A DNA stretch of 64,000 nucleotides from Filimonas sp. (GTDB lineage: Bacteria > Bacteroidota > Bacteroidia > Chitinophagales > Chitinophagaceae), in NCBI GenBank assembly GCA_017306865.1, contig JAFKHH010000021.1, positions 79,148 to 143,147 of the forward strand. The letters are read 5' to 3'. The notes beneath the pieces are model-generated. The model ran no database searches. It was not told where the DNA came from and was given only the letters and a program-made list of their open reading frames with translations. The translations under genes and the position numbers were made by a program. Shown here one piece after another: positions 1-8,792 of this stretch. How positions within the stretch are numbered: the first letter of the stretch is position 1; each line of letters starts with the position of its first letter.

Positions 1-34
1 TTTTGCACGTATTGCGGGAGCTAGTGGAGAATAA
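1..34 (+). CDS. 3' tail of an upstream gene (partial)
   Basis: In frame 2 the first bases read FARIAGASGE and then stop at a TAA at 32-34, so this may be the last ten codons of a gene that starts outside the window. A possible TTG start for the next gene follows at once at 35. Ten residues are too few to name a family or even to prove coding. Because small orphan genes follow, the parent could be an RHS-type or other polymorphic secreted protein, but that is speculation. Confidence 0.25.
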   Translation, partial: FARIAGASGE

Positions 35-103
35 TTGGTTCAGCAATTGGATGGTGCTTTGAATCAGATGCTTCTAAAATATATATTTTTTTCAAGGATT
101 AGT

Positions 104-526
104 ATGTTTAAAAAAAGAAAAGAACGAAAAATTTCGACAACGTTTAGCTGGAGGATGCTCTATTGTGATTTGATGCATAGCGATGAAGAGCTAAAGCGTA
201 TAATTTCAAATGGGCTTATATCGATTGATAAAATTTTAATTTCGGTTGACTGTGAAGAAAATAGGACTTTAATAAAAGAAGCCTTGCAAAAAGGAGATAT
301 GAAATCTTTGAAAAGAATAATGGAACGTATTCCTTTGGATTATGATACTGTCGATTATCCCCAGCTTAGCCTGTTTTCTATTGTTACAGATGCACACAGA
401 TACTTTGTTATTTTGGCTCATGACGAGAAAGTGTCAGCAATAGTTTATAAGGAAATTTTGGAAGAGCCAAGAGTTTCATTAGATAGCTGGGAAATAAAAA
501 TGCAAATATTTCCTCTTAACGCATAA
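104..526 (+). CDS. small hypothetical protein, 140 aa
   Basis: I do not recognise this protein. I chose the ATG at 104, which begins MFKKRKERK. The frame also opens at a TTG at 35, but the 23 residues this would add look non-coding. There is no signal peptide or membrane segment, so a cytoplasmic protein is likely. The chain is mixed alpha/beta with many charged residues (ENRTLIKEALQKGDMKSLKR). It is AT-rich compared with the metabolic genes further along. It sits directly behind the tail of another gene and before a lipoprotein gene. Small AT-rich cytoplasmic proteins placed like this are often immunity or orphan accessory genes behind a large secreted toxin, but nothing in the sequence proves that here. 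Confidence 0.55.
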   Translation: MFKKRKERKISTTFSWRMLYCDLMHSDEELKRIISNGLISIDKILISVDCEENRTLIKEALQKGDMKSLKRIMERIPLDYDTVDYPQLSLFSIVTDAHRYFVILAHDEKVSAIVYKEILEEPRVSLDSWEIKMQIFPLNA

Positions 527-741
527 TAGAAAACTGGTAGAGTCGAATTTTCTTCCCCACAGCATCTCCTCCGCATTAATCTTGCGAAGTGGGCCGCGTT
601 GCGGCAGCTAGCAGACCGACAATTAGTTTGCAAACAATAATAATCTTGTGTAACATTGTTGCTATGTGGGACCCTCAACAACATTACCCTTGTAAGCTCT
701 GCGGAGGTAAAGCACAATGGTTTAATATTAGATTTTTGTAT

Positions 742-1515
742 ATGAAGACAGGTGTCTTGGAATTATTATTGTGTCTTGTGGTGTTTACGAATTGTTCATC
801 TTCGAAGCAAGAGCTTCCAGGTGGCATAGGTCATTATTCAAAAGATGTTTTTGAAAATGAATATTTTTCTTCCGGGAATTTTAGGGATGAGTCAGTCGAT
901 AGTGTGGAAAGTGGTGTATGGATGATATCTGGTTTAACAACTCCTGTTGTGCTGTATGGCAATTATGCAAATGGATTGCCGAGTGGAGATTGGAAATTGG
1001 TAATTAATGACCAGGTGCTATCAAGTTTGTGGTCAAGATATGAGATAGCGGCTAAGAAATGCTCATTTTCACTGCCGTTTCAATATAGAGAAAATAAACT
1101 GGATTCGAATTACTTTAAATTACTCACCAACAATGACTCCATAGGAAATGTTTCAATAATCATTGGGGTTGATGGCATTCCGAATAAAGAACTGAATCTT
1201 CCCGTTTTTGTTGAAAATTTTGAAGTGAACTTAAGGAAGCAGCATTACTCTTTCTCAAAACGAAGCCGTGAATTAGAAACAAGTGGGGAACATTATTTTT
1301 TTAATGAATATAGTTTAAAAGATACGATGAGCAAGACGTATGAACTATATCATTTTTTTGGATATACTCCTTCAAAAAAACATTTTTTAGAACTGATGCT
1401 TTTTCATAATGGGCCAAAGAAAGAATTGGTGGAAATTGTATATAGTATGTTTTCGATGAACTTTTACATCGATAATGAAAGGTTCTTTAATCCGTTTGTA
1501 AAGAAAGGGACATAA
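742..1515 (+). CDS. hypothetical lipoprotein, 257 aa
   Basis: The frame is open from 589, but the ATG at 742 gives a clean lipoprotein signal: a hydrophobic run LELLLCLVVF followed by TNC, with Cys 17 as the lipidated residue and a Ser-rich linker (SSSKQ) after it. The protein is therefore probably anchored in the outer membrane or the cell surface. The mature part is about 240 residues, AT-rich and mostly beta-type, and matches no family I know. The 215 bp before it (527-741) hold nothing I can assign. The gene stands alone, with about 85 bp to the HEAT-repeat gene behind it. Its low GC content and lack of recognisable relatives fit an accessory gene near the edge of a variable locus. Confidence 0.65.
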   Translation: MKTGVLELLLCLVVFTNCSSSKQELPGGIGHYSKDVFENEYFSSGNFRDESVDSVESGVWMISGLTTPVVLYGNYANGLPSGDWKLVINDQVLSSLWSRYEIAAKKCSFSLPFQYRENKLDSNYFKLLTNNDSIGNVSIIIGVDGIPNKELNLPVFVENFEVNLRKQHYSFSKRSRELETSGEHYFFNEYSLKDTMSKTYELYHFFGYTPSKKHFLELMLFHNGPKKELVEIVYSMFSMNFYIDNERFFNPFVKKGT

Positions 1516-1600
1516 AGAATCAATACAACACGAAAACGCCGAAGGCATTGTGCTTACTATGACGTGATCATGAATTTTATTTATCTCCTAATCTCACGAT

Positions 1601-2101
1601 ATGACTATCGAACAAATATTTCAAGACAAATCAATAAAAGCAAAGGCCAAAGTATCCACCATTGGAGAGTGGCTGATAAACGGAGAACTACACATGGAGG
1701 AGCTAATAGCGTATGCTGAAACACAAAAAGCAGCGGATAAGGCTACGTGCATTGAGTCAATGGAATACGCTACTAAGAAACTACCATCTCTTGCTGATGA
1801 AAACCTGCTCGCTTACGTAACGCATGCGCTAAAAAATGCTGAACCAAGAGTGAAGTGGGAGAGTGCCAAAGTGATCGGAAATATTGCTAAACAATTTCCT
1901 GATCAACTCAGCGAGCCAATCAAAAATCTTTTGTCAAACGCTGAAAATCCCGGAACAGTGGTGCGATGGGCTACAGCTTATGCGCTTGCCGAAATACTTA
2001 AATTGAAAACTGAGAATAACATAAGGCTGTTACCGAAAATAGAAGCGCTCTGCAAAAAAGAAGAAGATAATGGTGTCAGGAAAAATACGAAGAGGCGTTG
2101 A
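1601..2101 (+). CDS. HEAT-repeat protein, 3' end probably frameshifted
   Basis: The product has 166 residues with helical HEAT-like repeats: paired helices around residues 45-60, 75-100 (EPRVKWESAKVIGNIA) and 115-135 (TVVRWATAYALAEIL). This matches small cytoplasmic HEAT proteins thought to act as protein-binding scaffolds; no partner is evident. The C-terminus is odd. After NGVR the frame reads KNTKRR and stops. One extra A in the A5 run at 2081-2085 would instead give KKYEEALKKIQKK and a stop at 2119-2121, which is how such proteins usually end (an amphipathic helix). So either a one-base deletion in the homopolymer has altered the last residues, or the sequence has an error there. The repeat core is intact, so the protein may still work. 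Confidence 0.7.
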   Translation: MTIEQIFQDKSIKAKAKVSTIGEWLINGELHMEELIAYAETQKAADKATCIESMEYATKKLPSLADENLLAYVTHALKNAEPRVKWESAKVIGNIAKQFPDQLSEPIKNLLSNAENPGTVVRWATAYALAEILKLKTENNIRLLPKIEALCKKEEDNGVRKNTKRR

Positions 2102-2386
2102 AGAAAATACAAAAGAAATGATGACTGATAGGGGAATGTTCTCCTCCGCATTACATCACTTTTTTCTTATAATCCCCTCACTTAAAAATCACCCCTTTCC
2201 CCTCGATCAACCCACTTGTTCCTTATTCCGTAAACATTTTTACCAATCCGGCAGTGATTCCAAAGTGTGGGCGCGCACCTTTGCGAACGATAAAATCCTG
2301 CTTATGATCCATTCTGCTACAGAACTACTCAATAACGATACATACGGGTATTGGCAGGACCTCTTTTTCACACAAAAAATAGATAT

Positions 2387-3091
2387 ATGAAAGCGAAATT
2401 ATTATTGCTCGGTGCGCTCCTGTGTGCAGGTGTAAACGTATTTGCACATGCTATCTGGATAGAGACAAGTAGCAAAGGCACAAAGGGAAAACAGCAAAAT
2501 GTACAGATATATTTTGGTGAATATGCTGAAAACGAAAGAGACTCAACTGCAAAATGGTTTAGCAACCTGCGCGATATACAACTGTATCTCATAGCGCCAG
2601 ATGGTACAAAACAGAAGCTGGACACCCATGCAGAAACCGATCACATGGCGGCTGCATTTACCCCGGCAAAAGAAGGAACCTATACGCTTGCCGTATCACA
2701 TACGGTGGCGGACATATATGCCGAATCAAAAATAGAATACTATACCACTGCTGCCGTATTTGTAAACAGTAAAGAAACGAAAGCCTTACAAGCAGCTACT
2801 GCGCTTGCTGTGCAGCCCGATGTAGCGGCAGCAAGCGTTGGTAAGCCTGTTGCATTGAATGTATGGTACAACCAGTCTGGTGTAGACAATGCAAAGGTGG
2901 TGATCTCTTCACCGGGTGGATGGCAGAAAACTGTACATAGCGACGCAAAAGGTGCTGCATCATTTGTGCCTGATGTAAAAGGTTTGTACCAGGTAGAAGC
3001 GATCCGCGTAGACAAAACGCCGGGTACACACAATGGTAAAGCGTATAAGTCTGTTACGCATTTAGTCACTTATTGTGTAAATGCACAATAG
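2387..3091 (+). CDS. DUF4198 periplasmic protein
   Basis: This 234-residue protein starts at the ATG at 2387. An in-frame start at 2351 would put 12 residues ahead of the signal peptide. The signal peptide ends at VFA, and the mature chain begins HAIWIE, a His-led N-terminus typical of DUF4198 (the COG5266 type, often linked with metal transport). Two beta-sandwich halves follow: residues ~20-125, with an APDGTK turn and a TYTLAVSHT strand, and ~140-234, ending with GLYQVEAIRVDKTPG. The next genes on the same strand are a TonB-dependent siderophore receptor and a PepSY membrane protein, and this trio is commonly found together in Bacteroidota. The likely job is periplasmic handling of iron or another metal, but the exact function of the family is not known. 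A 578-bp repeat-rich gap separates it from the receptor gene. Confidence 0.8.
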   Translation: MKAKLLLLGALLCAGVNVFAHAIWIETSSKGTKGKQQNVQIYFGEYAENERDSTAKWFSNLRDIQLYLIAPDGTKQKLDTHAETDHMAAAFTPAKEGTYTLAVSHTVADIYAESKIEYYTTAAVFVNSKETKALQAATALAVQPDVAAASVGKPVALNVWYNQSGVDNAKVVISSPGGWQKTVHSDAKGAASFVPDVKGLYQVEAIRVDKTPGTHNGKAYKSVTHLVTYCVNAQ

Positions 3092-3191
3092 TGTTGATGA
3101 CAAGAACTGTAAGGGTTCAAAAAACAGAAACGTTTAGAAGATGCTAAGCATCTTCTGGATGAGAAGTATGAAACATATATACTTCGCCAGA

Positions 3192-3300
3192 GAGCCGGAG
3201 GCTCGATAGAACGGTAGAAATAGATATGCCCCAACAACCAGAGCCGCAGCGCGGCGACAGAATATGATTAGCTAAGGGCTTCTTTCTTCTGTCGCTCCGC
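3192..3300. repeat. REP-like GC-rich dyad repeat
   Basis: This intergenic segment is GC-rich and full of short dyads: GAGCCGGAGGCTC (3192-3204) is itself a hairpin, and CGACAGAA at 3255-3262 pairs with TTCTGTCG at 3287-3294, with further G/C pairing on the outside. It resembles the extragenic palindromic repeats scattered between genes in many Bacteroidota genomes. No reading frame crosses it convincingly. It may end the DUF4198 transcript or be a dead repeat. Confidence 0.55.
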
Positions 3301-3353
3301 CGGAGCTCAAATGCTTGTATGCAATAATTAGACTACCAATCTGTCGTTCCTCC

Positions 3354-3483
3354 GGGCAATGTCATTAAGTTAAGAAGCTAACCACAAAGAGCGCAAGGCT
3401 ATTTCACAAGGGACACAAAGGGAAGCTCTTGTGTCCTTTGTGTTACCATTGTGAGCCTTGTGGTTAACTTAATGACATTGCCC
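3354..3483. repeat. 130-bp palindromic element with 20-bp perfect arms
   Basis: The arms GGGCAATGTCATTAAGTTAA (3354-3373) and its exact complement (3464-3483) are perfect over 20 bp. The interior is also partly palindromic, built from CACAAAG/CTTTGTG words, so most of the 130 bp could fold into one long imperfect hairpin. Related word patterns recur at 13704-13768 and 47831-47881. It looks like a MITE-like or REP-like non-coding repeat. I saw no target-site duplication. Confidence 0.65.
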
Positions 3484-3669
3484 TCCGGGACGTTTGATCT
3501 TTCGAACACTTATGTTTCAAAAAACCTTACAGCTCTATTATAAGAGTAAATGGAATGTATATGATGAAAGGATGTTGCTGTATTATTATTACTCTTTTCG
3601 TAAATCAGTTTTCTCATTTCGTCAATGTATTCATTCTAATTGTTTTCATTTTGCGCCAAATTAACCTGC

Positions 3670-6120
3670 ATGAATCTTTCTAATAAAAACTGTAAGCGAC
3701 TGCTGCAACTTACAGGTACATTTTTTCTTTGCGTATTGTTTTCAACAGTTCTTTATGCCCAGGGCGAAATAAACAAAGGTGTTATTTCCGGGCAGATCAT
3801 TACGGCAGATAATGCACCGGCAGAAGGTGTAGTGGTAAAACTGAATGGTAGTGACAAAACAACCATCAGTTCTGAAAATGGGTTCTATATCTTTAAAAAT
3901 TTACCAGAAGGTAAATACACGGTAGAAGTGTCGCTGGTAGGGCATAAGACAATCAGTAAAGTAATAACACTTGCTGAAAACGGGAAGAAGAACAATGTTT
4001 CTTTTCGCCTGGAACTGTCAGATGCGGAGTTAGGTGAAGTAGTAGTGCGCTCCGGCAACCGCTATAAAGCAGATTATGTATCTCCTGCATTGCGTTTGCA
4101 AAGTTCTATTTTGGAAACACCGCAGAATATACAGGTGATCGGTAAACAACTGATGGCAGACCAACAGGTGTTTGACATAGTAGATGGCATTACCCGCAAC
4201 GTGAGTGGTGCTACGCGCCAGGGCCACTGGGATAACCAGTATGCAAACATCAGGATGCGTGGCTCTAAAATACCGGCTTTCCGCAATGGTATGAATATAG
4301 AAGCAAGCTGGGGGCCAACTGCGGAAGATGCTGCAATGATAGAAAATATTGAATTTGTAAAAGGCCCTGCTGGTTTTATGCTGGCAAATGGTGAGCCGGG
4401 CGGGTTTTATAATGTGGTTACCAAAAAGCCATCTGGTGTAAACAGGCAGTCTATTACATTTAGTGCCGGTAGTTTTAGTACTTACCGTGCTGCTTTGGAT
4501 CTGGATGGTAAACTGAGCAGCGATGGCCGCTTATTATATCGCCTGAATGTAGCCGCGCAACAAAAAGATTTCTATACAAAATACAACTACAGTAACAGGT
4601 TAATGATCTCTCCGGTGATCAAATACCTGGTAGATGATAAAACATCTGTTACGTTTGAATACAGCTACCAGGGTTCTAAATACCTCGCAAACGGTAACTA
4701 TGTTTTCTCTAAGAAAAAACTACTGGATGAAGATATTTCCAATGACTTCTTTTATGGAGATCCTTCTCTTGATCCGGGCAAATTACGCGACCACAGTGTG
4801 TATGTATATTTAGACCACAAGCTGAATCAAAAATGGAATGCGCATGCACAGGTTGCTTATTTCAACTTCAGCATGATCGCAAACAGTGTGTGGGCATCCA
4901 GCCTGACCACGGCGGGTGATATGGTGCGCTATTTCAGCATAGGCGATGAAGCTGGTGAAAACAGGTTTGCTCAATTCTCGCTGAGTGGGGAAGAAAGAAC
5001 AGGCGTTATCCGTCACCGCATTTTAGCAGGTGCGGATTTTGGTAACAAAAAGTTCTGGGGCGATTTCAGGCAACTTTCTCCTTCACTGAATTTTGCAGGA
5101 GGTAAACCGTTCAATGTGTACAATCCTGTATATGGGTTGCCTTACGATTCTATACCAAGAATAGACCGTTCACAAAACATACGTACACGCGCAGGTTCTA
5201 CCGCGTATGCAACCGTTACTGATTATGGTTCCATTTATGTGCAGGACGAATTAGGTTTCCTGGATGATAAGTTGAGAGTATCTGTTGCGGGCCGTTTTAC
5301 GTATGCGGAAACGGTAGGCAAAACAAAAGCTGCTGATGTAAAAGATCACGTGTTCTCTCCAAGATTTGGTGTCAGCTATTCTATAGATAAACAAACTTCT
5401 GTTTATGCATTGTACGATCAATCGTTTGTACCGCAAACGGGAACTGATTTCTTCGGTAATGCTTTCAAACCGGTAAAAGGCACAGATATAGAAGGTGGCG
5501 TGAAGAGAGAATGGTTTAATGGAAGATGGCAATCTTCCGTAAGTGTATATAGGATCGTTCGTAAAAATGCACTTACGCCGGATACGGATCCTACACACGT
5601 AGTAGGTGGTACTACCTTCCAGGTGCAACTGGGTGAGACTACTACCAAAGGTGTGGAACTCGATATTAATGGTGAATTGGCAAAGGGGCTCAACCTTAAC
5701 GCGAATTATGCTTATACAAATTCTAAGATCACGCAGGAATCTCCAAACCAGCCAACAAAGACGGTAGGTAATGTAACGCCAAACACTGCTGCGCATGTTA
5801 CGAATGCGTGGTTGCAATATCGTTTTACAAAAGGTTTCTTTGAAGGCTTTGGTGCATCGTCCGGCATTCAATGGCTGGCAGACAGGTACACGGGTACTAC
5901 ACAAACGCCAAACATGCCGAACTATTTCAGGGTAGATGCAGGGCTTTCTTATCAGAAAGGAAAATTTGGTATCTCGTTCCTGATGAACAATTTGCTGGAC
6001 AACCGCAGGTTGCTGACAGCAGCTTCGCTGGATACAAGGCCAACCGTAAATACATCTTTCTATTCTTATATAGTAGAAGCACGTAGAAATTTCAGAACCT
6101 CTTTTACCTATAAATTCTAA
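3670..6120 (+). CDS. TonB-dependent siderophore receptor
   Basis: This is an outer-membrane active transporter for ferric siderophores, driven by TonB/ExbBD. The 816-residue product starts at the ATG at 3670; an upstream TTG at 3640 only adds residues before the signal peptide. The signal peptide ends at VLYA (residue 30). A carboxypeptidase-regulatory-like beta-sandwich follows at ~36-125 (GVISGQIITADNAPAEGVVV), as is usual in Bacteroidota. The plug spans ~140-250, with SILETPQNIQVIGKQLM, IRMRGSK and VEFVKGP-like (IEFVKGPAGFM) motifs, and the rest is a 22-strand-type barrel ending in the aromatic FTYKF. The plug wording is that of the siderophore class rather than SusC. The PepSY gene follows after 7 bp, surely in one operon. 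I could not see a convincing Fur box, so iron control is assumed from the family. The true ligand cannot be read from the sequence. Confidence 0.93.
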   Translation: MNLSNKNCKRLLQLTGTFFLCVLFSTVLYAQGEINKGVISGQIITADNAPAEGVVVKLNGSDKTTISSENGFYIFKNLPEGKYTVEVSLVGHKTISKVITLAENGKKNNVSFRLELSDAELGEVVVRSGNRYKADYVSPALRLQSSILETPQNIQVIGKQLMADQQVFDIVDGITRNVSGATRQGHWDNQYANIRMRGSKIPAFRNGMNIEASWGPTAEDAAMIENIEFVKGPAGFMLANGEPGGFYNVVTKKPSGVNRQSITFSAGSFSTYRAALDLDGKLSSDGRLLYRLNVAAQQKDFYTKYNYSNRLMISPVIKYLVDDKTSVTFEYSYQGSKYLANGNYVFSKKKLLDEDISNDFFYGDPSLDPGKLRDHSVYVYLDHKLNQKWNAHAQVAYFNFSMIANSVWASSLTTAGDMVRYFSIGDEAGENRFAQFSLSGEERTGVIRHRILAGADFGNKKFWGDFRQLSPSLNFAGGKPFNVYNPVYGLPYDSIPRIDRSQNIRTRAGSTAYATVTDYGSIYVQDELGFLDDKLRVSVAGRFTYAETVGKTKAADVKDHVFSPRFGVSYSIDKQTSVYALYDQSFVPQTGTDFFGNAFKPVKGTDIEGGVKREWFNGRWQSSVSVYRIVRKNALTPDTDPTHVVGGTTFQVQLGETTTKGVELDINGELAKGLNLNANYAYTNSKITQESPNQPTKTVGNVTPNTAAHVTNAWLQYRFTKGFFEGFGASSGIQWLADRYTGTTQTPNMPNYFRVDAGLSYQKGKFGISFLMNNLLDNRRLLTAASLDTRPTVNTSFYSYIVEARRNFRTSFTYKF

Positions 6121-6127
6121 CGAACAG

Positions 6128-7420
6128 ATGTCTGATACAAATGTTGCGGCAATGCCGGCTATAAAAAAGCCGGCAAAAGCTGTTTTAAAGAAAAAATCGA
6201 ATAAGTCGGTGTTTTGCCGTATCAATGACTGGCTGCACTTATGGCTCGGTCTTACCAGTGGCATCATTGTCTTTATAGTGAGCGTAACGGGCTGCATTTA
6301 TGCGTTTGAAAAAGAGATCAGGAGTGTTACACAACCATACCAGTTTGTAACGCCGCAAGACAAAGCTTACATCAGCCCTTCTGTACTGAAGTCGCTTGCG
6401 GAGAAGCACCAGTTTGGTGCAAAAGCAGGCAAGCCCGGCTCCGTTATACAAGGCGTACAATACCCGGGAAAAGATAAAGCGGCTATTGCAACTTACCGCG
6501 ATAAGAAAACGGGGTATATGATGATCTACATGAATCCTTACTCCGGTGAAATAGTAAAAGTGAAGGCGCTGGAAAAAGATTTTTTCCGCATTGTCCTAAT
6601 GGGGCATTTCAATCTATGGTTGCCGAGAGATGTAGGCCAGCCAATTGTTTCGTGGGCAGTCCTCATCTTTGTAGTATTACTTATTACAGGCCTGGTTATG
6701 TGGTGGCCCAAAAACCTGAAGAAGGCGAATGTAGATAAGAGCTTTAAGATAAAATGGAAAGCAACGTTTAAGCGGGTTAACTACGACTTGCATAATGTAT
6801 TAGGGTTTTATGTAGTAATAGGCGCACTTATCATTGCCATTACAGGATTGTATTTTGGTTTTAAATGGGTGCCAAAGTCTATCTATTGGGTGGCATCCGG
6901 CGGTAAGACCATGCCAGACAGGAAGGGTAAGTTTACGTCGGACACTACTGTATTGCTGCAGCCAATAGCAGCAGCAAAGATCACCTCACCTGCAGATACT
7001 GTATGGTCAAGATTGTACACGCAATACAAAGGACAGGGTAGTTTGCAGATACAATTTCCGCTGACCAAAAGCGATGCCATCACTGCAACGTATAACAGCC
7101 AGGAAGGTACATTTTACAAATCCCTCACACGTTACTTCGACCAATACACGCTGAAAGAAATAAAGGCCAATACGATCTTCAACAAGCCTTACGAAGAGAG
7201 TAATGCGGCTGATAAGCTGATACGGATGAACTATGATATACATATTGGTGCAATTGGCGGTATTGCCGGTAAGAGCCTTGCATTCCTGATCAGCCTCATT
7301 TGCGCAAGTCTGCCGGTAACAGGGTTCATTGTGTGGTGGGGTAAGCGCAAGAAGAAATCGAAGAAGCAAAAACTTCAACCAAAAATAGCTGTTGACAAAT
7401 CATTTGTTACGGCGCAGTAA
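6128..7420 (+). CDS. PepSY-associated TM protein
   Basis: This is an integral inner-membrane protein of 430 residues with four membrane segments: ~37-60 (GLTSGIIVFIVSVTGCIYAF), ~173-195 (ending GLVMWWP), ~220-245 and ~380-405 (ending GFIVWWGKRKKK). A large periplasmic PepSY region lies between the first two, with a second periplasmic stretch further on. Conserved histidines in or near the helices (LHLWLG, GHFNLW, DLHNVLGF, DIHIG) are typical and suggest heme or metal binding. Relatives next to siderophore receptors are thought to reduce ferric siderophores in the periplasm, which fits its position 7 bp behind the receptor gene. Its last 14 bases overlap the 3' end of the convergent pilin-like gene, leaving no room for a terminator between the two transcripts. 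Confidence 0.9.
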   Translation: MSDTNVAAMPAIKKPAKAVLKKKSNKSVFCRINDWLHLWLGLTSGIIVFIVSVTGCIYAFEKEIRSVTQPYQFVTPQDKAYISPSVLKSLAEKHQFGAKAGKPGSVIQGVQYPGKDKAAIATYRDKKTGYMMIYMNPYSGEIVKVKALEKDFFRIVLMGHFNLWLPRDVGQPIVSWAVLIFVVLLITGLVMWWPKNLKKANVDKSFKIKWKATFKRVNYDLHNVLGFYVVIGALIIAITGLYFGFKWVPKSIYWVASGGKTMPDRKGKFTSDTTVLLQPIAAAKITSPADTVWSRLYTQYKGQGSLQIQFPLTKSDAITATYNSQEGTFYKSLTRYFDQYTLKEIKANTIFNKPYEESNAADKLIRMNYDIHIGAIGGIAGKSLAFLISLICASLPVTGFIVWWGKRKKKSKKQKLQPKIAVDKSFVTAQ

Positions 7421-8792
7421 AACTATAAGTAATAGTGGTAGTATAAGTCCCCGCAGGTTTACTCAACACCTGTGGGGTATTAGCTGCACTGATCGCGTAT
7501 TGAATACTAAGTGAAGAATTGACGATAGGTAAAGCAGATGAATATATTTTTTGAGCAGTTGCAGATAATTGTACAGGTGTAATACCCGTTTGTGATGCCG
7601 TACCTTGTATGGTAATCACGCTTGCCGGTATGGAGTTCGCGCCTTGCAGCAAGGTACTTCCCGAAGCCTTTACATATACATCCATAGGCGTGGTCTTACT
7701 TACTGACACATGCGAAGGCATATCTACCGAGATCCCATTTTTATAATCTGTTACGTTATTAAACGTTAAGGACACGGTGCTGTTATTCACCAGCAGTTCC
7801 TGCAAGTCAGATGTTGTTTCTTTTATATTATAGCTTGCTGTTTGTGCTGTAAGTGTTGGCGATGTCCTGGCATCATTTACCTGGTATGTTGCCAGCACAG
7901 TATAATCTCCCGCGGCCGTAAAGTAGGTAGCAATATCTGTGTACGCAATTGTATGTAATAGATTGATCGTTGTAGAATTGCCTACAGGTACACTAATGGA
8001 GCCGGACAAAGCCTGGTAGGCAGTAGTGGGGTTTACATTAATGGAGCCTGTTAAGGCTTGTGGTTGTATTAATACTTTGCTGATAGGAGTAGTAGGTGTT
8101 AAGGATGCATTGGCCGCAATAGGCGTGTATGCAAAATTCGTTGTATTGCCATTTACTTTTAAATTAAATGGTACGGTTGCCTTAACTGTTAAACTATTGG
8201 AGGCGGAAGGTGAGGTGGTTCTGAAATTAGTAAAAGCACTCGCCAGTAACGTAACGGCACTCGGAGAACTTAAATTCATAAAAGCATCAACCGTAACGGT
8301 AAGATGCACTGTTGTAGTCGCAGTGCCAAGGCACAATACTCCGCCTGGCGTTGTGTAAGTAAGATCAACAGAGTAGCTGCCTGCTTCCCAGGCTGAGCTG
8401 GTCATATCTGATTGTATAATGCGATAACGAAAATTGACGGTTGAACCTCCAAGATTAACTACTGCTAATGCACTATAAAGCGTCTGATCAGTTTGAGATA
8501 AAATTATTTCTGTATTATTAGTGCCAAGGTTAACAGTACCGCCTATGCTGTTAATAAAAATTCTAATCTTTGATAGAGGGATTGTTTTTCCTGTAGAAGC
8601 ATCTGTAAGAGTAGAGCTGTTTGCCCGTACTTTTACACTTGGTGCAACACTAAGAAGACATGGAACGTCAAAACTATTTGTTGTAGAGTTCTCAATGCCT
8701 ATTGTACTACTTGTAATGGCAATAGTCTGTGACCATGCAATAGAATGACACAGGATAAAGAGGATGCTACATACAAGTAGGTGTTTAGTCAT
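7407..8792 (-). CDS. three-domain pilin-like (adhesin) protein
   Basis: This secreted protein has 461 residues and a signal peptide (1-22, ending WSQ). The mature part is Ser/Thr-rich, almost all beta, and splits into three similar domains at ~23-150, ~165-305 and ~330-461. Each ends in a strand of the same design: EAGSYSVDLTY, AAGDYTVLATY and PAGTYTTTITY. The third domain clearly matches the 181-residue pilin-like protein of the same operon: compare DYKNGISVDMPSHVSVS with DYQNGVSVTMPSHLTVS, and TPQVLSKPAGTYTTT with TSQVLGKPADTYSTT. The start overlaps the chaperone stop by 8 bp (ATGACTAA), so the two are translationally coupled. I infer a tip adhesin or a pre-joined fibre segment. No named family was recognised with certainty. 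Confidence 0.72.
   Translation of the reverse strand: MTKHLLVCSILFILCHSIAWSQTIAITSSTIGIENSTTNSFDVPCLLSVAPSVKVRANSSTLTDASTGKTIPLSKIRIFINSIGGTVNLGTNNTEIILSQTDQTLYSALAVVNLGGSTVNFRYRIIQSDMTSSAWEAGSYSVDLTYTTPGGVLCLGTATTTVHLTVTVDAFMNLSSPSAVTLLASAFTNFRTTSPSASNSLTVKATVPFNLKVNGNTTNFAYTPIAANASLTPTTPISKVLIQPQALTGSINVNPTTAYQALSGSISVPVGNSTTINLLHTIAYTDIATYFTAAGDYTVLATYQVNDARTSPTLTAQTASYNIKETTSDLQELLVNNSTVSLTFNNVTDYKNGISVDMPSHVSVSKTTPMDVYVKASGSTLLQGANSIPASVITIQGTASQTGITPVQLSATAQKIYSSALPIVNSSLSIQYAISAANTPQVLSKPAGTYTTTITYSFTAP

Noticed and set aside
2070..2390. 106-codon plus-strand frame between the HEAT and DUF4198 genes
   Set aside because: It starts inside the HEAT gene, overlaps the DUF4198 signal region and has no domain; the spacer is more likely regulatory.
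3620..3669. Possible Fur box before the siderophore receptor
   Set aside because: ATTCTAATTGTTTTCATT is only weakly like a Fur site, and AT-rich leaders give such matches by chance.
5251..6297. 348-codon minus-strand frame
   Set aside because: It lies antisense to the siderophore receptor and PepSY genes, is Cys/Arg/Ile-rich like a shadow frame, and has no domain.
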